Positions 38,534 through 45,973 of a stretch of DNA of 64,000 nt are shown here, piece by piece; position 1 is the first letter of the stretch, and every line of letters starts with the position of its first letter. The DNA lies in NCBI GenBank assembly GCA_016190505.1, contig JACPQM010000023.1, positions 1-64,000 on the forward strand, read 5' to 3'. The notes under the pieces were generated by a model, which had not been told where the DNA came from, did no database searches, and saw only the letters and a list, made by a program, of their open reading frames with translations. The position numbers and the translations under genes are program-made. This stretch comes from Chloroflexota bacterium (lineage in GTDB: Bacteria > Chloroflexota > Dehalococcoidia > JACPQK01).

Positions 38534-39982
38534 ATGGAAACGCACCCTCTGGAGTTCCTGTTCCACCCCCGGTCTGTGGCTATAGCCGGCATTTCACCGG
38601 ACCTGCGGAGCCAGGGTCGCGAGTATCTGCTTAACCTTCAGCAGTTCGAGTTTCCTGGGGACATATACCTGGTCAATCCCAACTACGCCGAGGTGGAGGG
38701 TATCCCCTGCTACCCGGCTTTGCGGGACATACCTGGTCCTGTGGACTATGTGGTCTCGTGCGTGCCGGCTACAGCCTTGCTTCCCCTGGTGGATGATGCC
38801 ATTGCCAAGCGGGTGCGGGCCATCCAGATGTACACTGCCCGCATGGCCGAGAGCGGCCTCTCCGAGGGCCAGGCGCTGGAGGCGGAGGTGGGCCGCCGGG
38901 CGAAACAGGCGGGTGTACGTCTCATCGGCCCCAACTGCATGGGCATCTACTACCCTCGCGGGGGCCTCTCTTTTCGCCTGGGGTATCCCCGCGAGCCGGG
39001 TGTGGTGGGCGTGCTGTCCCAGAGCGGGGGGAACTCTGCTTACCTGGAGTATCTGGGTGTAGGCCGCGGCCTGCGGTTCAGCAAGATCATCAGCTACGGC
39101 AACGGGGTGGACCTCAACGAGGCCGATCTCATGGACTACTTCGCTGACGACCCGGAGACCCGGGTCATCGGCGCGTACATCGAAGGAGCCAGGGAGGGCT
39201 GGCGCTTCTTCCAGGCCCTGTCCCGGGCCGCTGCCGCCAAGCCGGTGGCCATCTTCAAGGGTGGCGCTACTGCTACCGGCCAGCGGGCAATCTCCACGCA
39301 CACGGCCTCCCTGGCGGGTCAGGACCGGGTGTGGGATGCCCTGTGCCGCCAGGCCGGGGCGGTGCGCGTGGGCAACATGGAGGAGCTGTCCGACCTGCTA
39401 CTCGCTTTCTCGCTGCTGCCGCCGCCCTCGGGCAACCGGCTGGCGGTGCTGGGCGGTGGCGGCGGCTACAGCGTCTACACAGCGGATACAGCCGAGCGGG
39501 CAGGTCTGGTGCTGCCTCCCCTGCCTCAGGGCATCAAGCTGCGGCTCAAGGAGATGCTGCCCCAGGTGTGGAGCCTGGTCTCCAACCCGGTGGACCACTC
39601 GGTAGTCCCTGACCCGCTGCAATACCTGGAGGTCGCCCGTCTGGTGGCCGGGCATCCGGGCACAGACCTGGCGCTGTTCAACCTTGACCCGGCGTGGTAC
39701 CTGGATACGCCCGGAGGAGTAACTCGCGTGCTGGGTGTAGTGGACGGTCTGCTCAACATAGCCAAGGAGTGCGGCAAGCCAGCGGCAGTGATGCTAGCCT
39801 ACTCCGACTCGCTGGAACCGTGGAGGTGGGAGACTGCCGCCGAGGTCCAGCGGCGCTGTGTGGCTGGGGGTCTCCCTGTTTTCCTTAGCATAGACCGGGC
39901 GATCAGAGCCCTGAGCTACTTCGCAGGCTATTACCGCTCCGCAGTGCGGAGGCAGGAACGAAAAGAGGGGGTGGACCTATGA
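38534..39982 (+). CDS. CoA-binding/ligase protein related to the alpha subunit of NDP-forming acyl-CoA synthetase
   Basis: FHPRSVAIAGISPDLRSQG...RLIGPNCMGIYYPRGGLSF...GVLSQSGGNSAY...AISTHTASLAGQDRVWDALCRQAGAVRV. Confidence 0.88.
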   Translation: METHPLEFLFHPRSVAIAGISPDLRSQGREYLLNLQQFEFPGDIYLVNPNYAEVEGIPCYPALRDIPGPVDYVVSCVPATALLPLVDDAIAKRVRAIQMYTARMAESGLSEGQALEAEVGRRAKQAGVRLIGPNCMGIYYPRGGLSFRLGYPREPGVVGVLSQSGGNSAYLEYLGVGRGLRFSKIISYGNGVDLNEADLMDYFADDPETRVIGAYIEGAREGWRFFQALSRAAAAKPVAIFKGGATATGQRAISTHTASLAGQDRVWDALCRQAGAVRVGNMEELSDLLLAFSLLPPPSGNRLAVLGGGGGYSVYTADTAERAGLVLPPLPQGIKLRLKEMLPQVWSLVSNPVDHSVVPDPLQYLEVARLVAGHPGTDLALFNLDPAWYLDTPGGVTRVLGVVDGLLNIAKECGKPAAVMLAYSDSLEPWRWETAAEVQRRCVAGGLPVFLSIDRAIRALSYFAGYYRSAVRRQERKEGVDL

Positions 39983-40899
39983 TCGTGATTGGCGAGTGCA
40001 TTCATGTCATCGCCGGGACCGTGAAGAAGGCTATCGAGACCAGGGACAAGGCGCCCATTCAGGGCCTGGCCAAGGCCCAGGTGGACAAGGGCGCTCACTA
40101 CCTGGAGCTCAACATCGGGCCCCAGCGTCGCGCCGGGCCCGAGGTCATGCGCTGGATGGTGGATACGGTGCGCGAGGTCACGGACTCGCCACTATCCTTG
40201 GACACCAGCAACGTGGCGGCCATGGAGGCCGGGCTTGGGCTGTGTCAGGGCAAGGCCCTGGTCAACAGCACCGACGCCACCGAGGAGCGGCTGCACAACT
40301 TCATGCCTCTATCGGCGAAGTACAAAACACCTATCATCGCCCTGACCATGGGCAAGGGGGGCATACCGGCCAACGCCGACGCCCGTCTGGAGCTGGCCTC
40401 CAACGTGATCTTCCCCTCCGCTGCCGAGTGGGGCGTGCCCGTGGAGGACCTGTTTCTGGACCCACTGGTGCTAACCGTGACCTGCAACCAGGACCACTGC
40501 CAGGAGAGCATCAAGGCCATCCGCTATTTCAAGATGATGAACGAGCCTGCCCCCAGGACCACGTGCGGCCTGTCCAACATCTCCAACGGTGCGCCCGCTG
40601 AGGTCAGGCCCCTGCTCAACAAGGTGTTCCTGGTGATGATGATGGGCGGTGGCCTGGACTCGGCCATTATGGACCCGCTGGACGCTGACCTCATGGAGAC
40701 TATCCGGGTCATCGAGTCCCGGGACGACTCCACGCCCGAGGGTGAGCTTCTCATCCGGCTCTACGACACGTACGTGGCGGCGGAGCAGTTCGATACCATT
40801 GACGTGGACGTCAGCCTACCCGGTCTACGGGACATCGCCAAGACCATAGATATCCTCCAGAACACCACCGTCTACGCCCATTCGTACCTGCGGGTGTAG
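39979..40899 (+). CDS. acsE: Methyltetrahydrofolate:corrinoid/iron-sulfur protein methyltransferase
   Basis: MIVIGECIHVIAGTVKKAIETRDKAPIQGLAKAQVDKGAHYLELNIGPQRRAGPEVM; TTCGLSNISNGAP. Confidence 0.95.
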   Translation: MIVIGECIHVIAGTVKKAIETRDKAPIQGLAKAQVDKGAHYLELNIGPQRRAGPEVMRWMVDTVREVTDSPLSLDTSNVAAMEAGLGLCQGKALVNSTDATEERLHNFMPLSAKYKTPIIALTMGKGGIPANADARLELASNVIFPSAAEWGVPVEDLFLDPLVLTVTCNQDHCQESIKAIRYFKMMNEPAPRTTCGLSNISNGAPAEVRPLLNKVFLVMMMGGGLDSAIMDPLDADLMETIRVIESRDDSTPEGELLIRLYDTYVAAEQFDTIDVDVSLPGLRDIAKTIDILQNTTVYAHSYLRV

Positions 40900-40936
40900 T
40901 ATTATCCCTTCCCCCCTTGCGGGGGAAGGGATTAGT

Positions 40937-41590
40937 TTAGGGGTGCTCGTGGGACACGCCTTCCGGCTCGGGCACCCCGTCAGGGTCGTGGCCTTCCAGG
41001 GCTCTCACGTGGCGGGGAAGGACGTGCTGTTGATACACGCGCTCTAGCTGGTCCAGCAGGCGCTCCGGGTCGGCATCGTAGCATATAACGGCGCCCGTTT
41101 TCTTCTCGACCATGCCAATAATCTGTTTCAGGTGCTGGGTGATGCCCCCGGTTCCTTCCAGGACCCCTATTACCTTGCCCTCGTCATAGGCGATGGCGAA
41201 CTCGCCCAGCGTCCCGGAGCGGCCGCCAGCGAAGACTACCACGTCACAGCTCCTGATGTTCTCGATCTCCCGCCCCATCAGCCCGCTTCCCGTGTAGATG
41301 ATGGCGTCATAGCCCCGGGTGGGCGAGTGGTACTTCCTCACGTGCTCCTCCAGGTTGAGGGCGGGCGACACGCCCACCACGGTGCCGCCTCCCGCTTTGG
41401 CCCCCTTCACGGCCTCCTGGGGCAGCCCGGGACAGGCCCCGGTCACCAGCACGTAGCCCCGTTTGGCCACGGCGACGCCCAGCCGGCGCACCGGCTCGCA
41501 CACCGTCTCCGGCAGGTAGCCACCCGCCGAACCCATTACCCCAACGGTCATCCGCGGGAATACTGAATCCTGATGCGGCTTATCGCCCAT
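40937..41590 (-). CDS. TIGR00725-like LOG family protein
   Basis: VGVMGSAGGYLPE...VLVTGACPGLPQEAVKGAKAGGGTVVGVSPA...FAGGRSGTLGEFAIAYDEGKVIGVL. Confidence 0.85.
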   Translation of the reverse strand: MGDKPHQDSVFPRMTVGVMGSAGGYLPETVCEPVRRLGVAVAKRGYVLVTGACPGLPQEAVKGAKAGGGTVVGVSPALNLEEHVRKYHSPTRGYDAIIYTGSGLMGREIENIRSCDVVVFAGGRSGTLGEFAIAYDEGKVIGVLEGTGGITQHLKQIIGMVEKKTGAVICYDADPERLLDQLERVYQQHVLPRHVRALEGHDPDGVPEPEGVSHEHP

Positions 41591-41602
41591 GGGGCACTCC
41601 CT

Positions 41603-43471
41603 TCAATGTCGCCCGAACTCGCGCTCGAGCTGCGCCTGGCTCAGGTGAAGCATGATGGGCCGGCCATGGGGACAGGTGCGTGGGGACTCGCAGGCCTCCA
41701 GTTCGCGCAGCAGGCCCCGCATCTCCTGGTCGCCCAGGGACTGACCGGCTTTGACCGCGCCATGGCAGGCCAGGGATATGGCGATGGCGTCGGCCCAATC
41801 GCCAGGGGAACCTGCCTTGAGGGTGTCCAGGAGGTCTGGGAGCACCCGGGCGACGTCTTTGCCCGCCAGGACAGCGGGCACCGACCGCACCAGGTACGTT
41901 CGGTCGCCGAAGTGCTCGATGTCGAAGCCATAGGCGGCCAGGGCCGCCCGCTGCTCTTCGAGTCCCGAATCTCGGGAATGGGGCGATAGCTCCACAGTGG
42001 CTGGCTGGAGCATGCCCTGGACCTGGGGCTGCCGGCGCTTCTGCTGTGACCGGAGCTGCTCGTAGAGCACGCGCTCGTGGGCGGCGTGCTGGTCCACCAG
42101 GTACACTCCGTCCGGCCCTTCGGCCACGATGTAGGTGCTGGCAATCTGGCCCATGACCCGGAGCACAGGCAGCCGGGCCGTGACTGCGGGTGCCGGCGAG
42201 GCCGCAGCCGGGGGGCCGCTAGCGGCGCCTGGTGGGGCTGGAACGGGCGCCTGTGGCGAGCGCCAGTATTGGGGGGCCAGGGCGTCGGGCAACATGCCCT
42301 GAGTGGGCTGGGCATGCAGTGCCAGCGGCGGAGGCGGCGCCCAGGGCCTGCCTTGGCCGGGGTCCAGTCCTGATCGGTCGGCTCGGTCCCATCCGTCGGG
42401 TCCGTCCGATCGGTGGTGAGGGGGGGACTCAAACGGCGGCGGCACCCGCAGGCTGGGCACCGGCGCATGGCGATTGAGGGTGGCCGCCACCGCCTCTTTG
42501 ACCGCAACGAACACGGCCGACTCCAGGCGGAAGCGCACCTCGCGCTTGGCGGGGTGGACGTTAACGTCCACCTCTGCTGGTGGGAGGGCCAGGTGCAGGA
42601 TGGCGATGGGGTGGCGCCCCACCATCAGGTGTGTCCGGTAGGCCTCGGCGACGGCCGCGCGCAGGCTGCCGCTGTGCACCCAGCGCCGGTTGACGAAGGT
42701 GCTGATGTGCGCGGGGCTGGCCCGGCTCAGTGAGGGCGGGCTGACCAGCCCCCACAGCCGGGGCCGGGCCGTGGGCACCTCGCCCTCCTGCGTTACACTG
42801 TCTACTTCGAGCAAGGCGCCCGCAACCTCCGCCGAATAGACCGCGGCGGCCACCTCGCGGAGCTGTCCACTGCCCGGCGAACGGAACGCCTCGCGGCCAT
42901 CGAGCAGCAGGACGAAGGCCACCTCGGGGAAGGCCAGGGCGTACTGGTGGACCAGGCTAGAGATGTGGCCGCCCTCGGTGGCCGCCGAGCGCAGGAACTT
43001 GAGCCGGGCGGGCAAATGGTGGAAAAGCTGGCGCACCGTCACCGTGGTGCCCACGGGGCAGGCAGCCTTGCCTTTCTGGATCGTGGCCCCACCCTGGATC
43101 TGCACCTGGTAGCCGGCCATCTCGTTGGCGGTGCGGGTCACCAGCCGGACCTCGGCCACGGCGGCGATGGAAGGCAGCGCCTCGCCCCGGAAGCCCAGGG
43201 TGACGATGGCCTCCAGGTCCCTGTCAGACGAAAGCTTGCTGGTGGCATGGCGGTGGAAGGCCAGCTCAACCTCGTGGGAGGGGATGCCGCCGCCGTCGTC
43301 GGTGATGCGGATAAGCTGGAGGCCACCGCCCCGTGCCTCGATGGTGATGTGATGGGTGCCGGCATCCAGGGAGTTCTCCAGCAGCTCCTTGACCACCGAG
43401 GCTGGGCGCTCCACCACCTCGCCGGCGGCGATCTTGGCGGCCACCTCAGGCGTCAGCACCTGTATAGGCAT
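41603..43471 (-). CDS. mutL: DNA mismatch repair protein MutL
   Basis: PEVAAKIAAGEVVERPASVVKELLENSLDAG; DDGGGI; TLGFRGEALPSIAAVA; C-term CHGAVKAGQSL...CPHGRPIMLHLSQAQLEREFGR. Confidence 0.97.
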   Translation of the reverse strand: MPIQVLTPEVAAKIAAGEVVERPASVVKELLENSLDAGTHHITIEARGGGLQLIRITDDGGGIPSHEVELAFHRHATSKLSSDRDLEAIVTLGFRGEALPSIAAVAEVRLVTRTANEMAGYQVQIQGGATIQKGKAACPVGTTVTVRQLFHHLPARLKFLRSAATEGGHISSLVHQYALAFPEVAFVLLLDGREAFRSPGSGQLREVAAAVYSAEVAGALLEVDSVTQEGEVPTARPRLWGLVSPPSLSRASPAHISTFVNRRWVHSGSLRAAVAEAYRTHLMVGRHPIAILHLALPPAEVDVNVHPAKREVRFRLESAVFVAVKEAVAATLNRHAPVPSLRVPPPFESPPHHRSDGPDGWDRADRSGLDPGQGRPWAPPPPLALHAQPTQGMLPDALAPQYWRSPQAPVPAPPGAASGPPAAASPAPAVTARLPVLRVMGQIASTYIVAEGPDGVYLVDQHAAHERVLYEQLRSQQKRRQPQVQGMLQPATVELSPHSRDSGLEEQRAALAAYGFDIEHFGDRTYLVRSVPAVLAGKDVARVLPDLLDTLKAGSPGDWADAIAISLACHGAVKAGQSLGDQEMRGLLRELEACESPRTCPHGRPIMLHLSQAQLEREFGRH

Positions 43472-43503
43472 GCCTTCAGTTTACGCGACAGGGGGTATCT
43501 CCG

Positions 43504-43970
43504 GTAGGGGCAAGGCGCGCCATGCCCCTACGTTTGCCTGCCCACATGCGCCTTACCTCAGAGGGAATGGGTTCAGCCTGCAAACCGGGACCCACACCGG
43601 GGGCCGTAGGGGCAAGGCGTTGCCTTGCCCCACGTTTGTTCGACCCCACACGGCTTATCCTTGAAAAATGGGTCCAGGTTACAAACCCAATGCGCGTGAT
43701 AGGCCGGTTGGCGGTGCACAGCGCGGGGGCAAGGCGCGCCATGCCCCTACGTTTGCCTGCCCATATCGCCTTACCCCAGAGGGAATGGGTTCAGCCTGCA
43801 AACCGGGACCCACACCGGGGGCCGTAGGGGCAAGGCGTTGCCTTGCCCCACGTTTGTTCGACCCCACACGGCTTATCCTTGAAAAATGGGTCCAGGTTAC
43901 AGACCCGAAGCCGCGTGATAGGCCGGTTGGCGGTGCACAGCGCGGGGGCATGGCGCGCCATGCCCCTACC
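43504..43970. repeat. Two-copy tandem array, period about 218 bp, built from GTAGGGGC-type palindromes
   Basis: gagggaatgggttcagcctgcaaaccgggacccacaccgggggccgtaggggcaaggcgttgccttgcccc at 43561 and again at 43779. Confidence 0.95.
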
Positions 43971-44014
43971 CATATACAGCTTATCGTTGAAGAATCAGGC
44001 CAGTGGGTGGTGCA

Positions 44015-44458
44015 TTACCGGCGGCAGGGGATGGCCTCCAGGCGGGCGATGTAGTCCGGCGGCAGGCCGCGGGCGCGGGCGCCCCGCAGGATGCGCTCCA
44101 TATAGTCCTTGCTGGGCAGGAACTTGCCTGTCCTGTGGGCGAAATAGACGACCGCCTGGTACTTGGTCCCGTCCTGGGCCACCACCTCGACCTCGCCCCG
44201 GCGGTAGGCGTAGGGCACGCCCTCCCACTTGTCCAATGCCGACAGGCCGGCCTCGTCCACCTCGTACAGGGCGCCCCAGACGGCGTCCTCCGGCGCCTCG
44301 ACCATGTCGGCGGAGCCGCCCCTGCGCTGGGTGGAGTAGCGAGTGAAGGCCAAAGTGTAACCCTGGGCGGCGGCGGGGCGCAAGAACTTCGCCCCGGGAC
44401 ACCGCCGCCGCATCTGCACCGGGTCCATGTTAGAGGCGTAGGCAAAGTAGAGGGGCAT
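44015..44458 (-). CDS. Gamma-glutamylcyclotransferase-like family protein
   Basis: MPLYFAYASNMDPVQMRRRCPGAKFLRPAAAQGYTLAFTRYST...WGALYEVDEAGLSALDKWEGV. Confidence 0.85.
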   Translation of the reverse strand: MPLYFAYASNMDPVQMRRRCPGAKFLRPAAAQGYTLAFTRYSTQRRGGSADMVEAPEDAVWGALYEVDEAGLSALDKWEGVPYAYRRGEVEVVAQDGTKYQAVVYFAHRTGKFLPSKDYMERILRGARARGLPPDYIARLEAIPCRR

Positions 44459-44675
44459 ATCACCTCGATCCGCAGATTCCACTGGGGTACGGATTGCTTC
44501 GCTGCGCTCGCAATGACCTACTATGTGTCGTTGCGAGGCCCCACAGGGCCGAAGCAACCCGTACCCCTGGCCGTGAGTGGAGAGAACGGGTTGCTTCGCC
44601 CGCCTCGGGCTGGCTCGCAAAGACAAAACACTCCTCATCAACCTTCAATAACAACCGTTGGATGTCATTCTGGTT

Positions 44676-44750
44676 GCCTGGAGCTCATACAGCTTGGTGA
44701 GGGCTTCCAGCGGGGTCATGGCGTCTACCTCCAGGTGGGCCAATTCCTCT
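44676..44750 (-). repeat. mutS 3'-end duplicate, copy C
   Basis: Minus strand encodes EELAHLEVDAMTPLEALTKLYELQA, versus the mutS C-terminus LSRLELDALTPLEALTKLYELQARAKQP. Confidence 0.92.
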
Positions 44751-44765
44751 ACATTTGACAGGAGT

Positions 44766-45455
44766 CTACTGTGCTGGGAAGAGGCCAAGCTCTACAGCCA
44801 GGTCGTAGACCGTCACCGATAAGCCGGATACATTGGCGCCTATGCGATAGGCTGTATCGTCAAAGCTCCGGGCGCTGAATACCCATCGCAGTTTTTGCCA
44901 GGTCAAAGACTCGTCGAGAGATTGCGGCCCCGGGTAGCCAGTCTTGACCACATGGACCGCTGGAGCGCCCCGGAAGGTGGCATTGGCCGTACCCAAGGCG
45001 TCTTTCGCATCCTGCTCCGAGCCGTATCGCTCAATGGACAGCGACCTGGAATGGCCAGCCGCAGTCATAATGTTGGCAGAAACACCGTTGGCGACGCATC
45101 TCAAGTCACGTTGTAGGAACAGTGTGTCGGCTAGCTCCGGCATAGCACGCAACACGATCCTGCTCTCAACCTCGAAGCTGGGGCAGGGCTGTAGAGGAGT
45201 GGCAGCCGGCGTGGAAGTGGGCGTAGGCTTAGGAGTAGGCGTAGGGGTCGGCTTGGGTGTAGGCGTTGGTGTGGGCACAGGCGTGGGAGTAGGTGGGGGT
45301 ACTGGCGTAGCAGCAGGTAGCGACGTGGGACTTGGCGGTGGGACTGGCGTATCAGTGGGCACGCCCGTCGGGGTAGCTGGGGGCTGACAAGCCCCGAGCA
45401 CAGCCGCTAGTCCGAGCAACGTACACACCAGGATGCCATTGTGGTTCTTGAGCAT
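44766..45455 (-). CDS. Predicted lipoprotein with long Pro/Thr repeat linker
   Basis: Signal peptide with lipobox LAAVLGAC; PTPTPVPTPTPTPKPTPTPTPKPTPTST linker. Confidence 0.75.
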   Translation of the reverse strand: MLKNHNGILVCTLLGLAAVLGACQPPATPTGVPTDTPVPPPSPTSLPAATPVPPPTPTPVPTPTPTPKPTPTPTPKPTPTSTPAATPLQPCPSFEVESRIVLRAMPELADTLFLQRDLRCVANGVSANIMTAAGHSRSLSIERYGSEQDAKDALGTANATFRGAPAVHVVKTGYPGPQSLDESLTWQKLRWVFSARSFDDTAYRIGANVSGLSVTVYDLAVELGLFPAQ

Positions 45456-45465
45456 CTTAGCCCCC

Positions 45466-45544
45466 TTTCGCCCTCGCCTGTAGCTCGTACAGCTTGGTGA
45501 GGGCCTCCAGCGGGGTCATGGCGTCGGAGTGGAGGTGGGACAGC
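45466..45544 (-). repeat. mutS 3'-end duplicate, copy B
   Basis: Minus strand encodes LxSDAMTPLEALTKLYELQARAKGG*. Confidence 0.93.
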
Positions 45545-45761
45545 TACGCCGCCGCTCGTACTCCTCACAGGTCACCGTGCCCTCTGTGTCGGCCAGGGCC
45601 TTTGTGCCCTCTTGGACGTCCTCGGCGTCTTCCAGCACTTCCAGGGCGGCATCTCGGATGACCCTGGCCATGGACGTGTGTCGCTCGTAGGCCAGGCGGC
45701 GCAGGCGTTCGTGTTGATCTGCGGTCAGGAAGGTGGTGGCGCGCCTGAAGTTTGTGGCCAT
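45516..45761 (-). CDS. Ribbon-helix-helix antitoxin-like protein
   Basis: MATNFRRATTFLTADQHERLRRLAYERHTSMARVIRDAALEVLEDAED; last codons run into mutS copy B. Confidence 0.7.
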   Translation of the reverse strand: MATNFRRATTFLTADQHERLRRLAYERHTSMARVIRDAALEVLEDAEDVQEGTKALADTEGTVTCEEYERRRSCPTSTPTP

Positions 45762-45829
45762 TACATCTCACCTTGGTCGCAGGATAGCATATATATGTTA
45801 CCATGCCTCGGAGGGGACGCTTTCCTCCT

Positions 45830-45933
45830 GTCATTCTGAGTCCCGACGCATCGGGACGAAGAATCCGTAGCCCTTGGTTCTGCAAAACGCCGAGATACGG
45901 ATTCTTCGGTCGCTGCGCTCCCTCAGAATGACA
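45830..45933. repeat. About 104-bp hairpin repeat GTCATTCTGAG...CTCAGAATGAC
   Basis: Arms gtcattctgag.../...ctcagaatgac and gaagaatccgta/tacggattcttc. Confidence 0.9.
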
Positions 45934-45973
45934 TGGAATATCGCCTTTTCTGCTCAATAGGCACAAGGTGCGC

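Noticed and set aside
37000-38592. 530-aa minus-strand ORF over the AcsV-like gene
   Set aside because: No recognisable motif; shadow ORF of a high-GC gene.
43500-43980. Possible CRISPR array in the mutS-mutL gap
   Set aside because: Repeat period is about 218 bp with near-identical spacers in only two units; no CRISPR-like 28-37-bp repeat with unique spacers, and no cas genes.
45231-45330. Tandem GTGGGCGTAGG-type DNA repeat as a non-coding microsatellite
   Set aside because: It encodes the Pro/Thr linker (PTPTPKPTPTPT) of the predicted lipoprotein, a common feature of such proteins.
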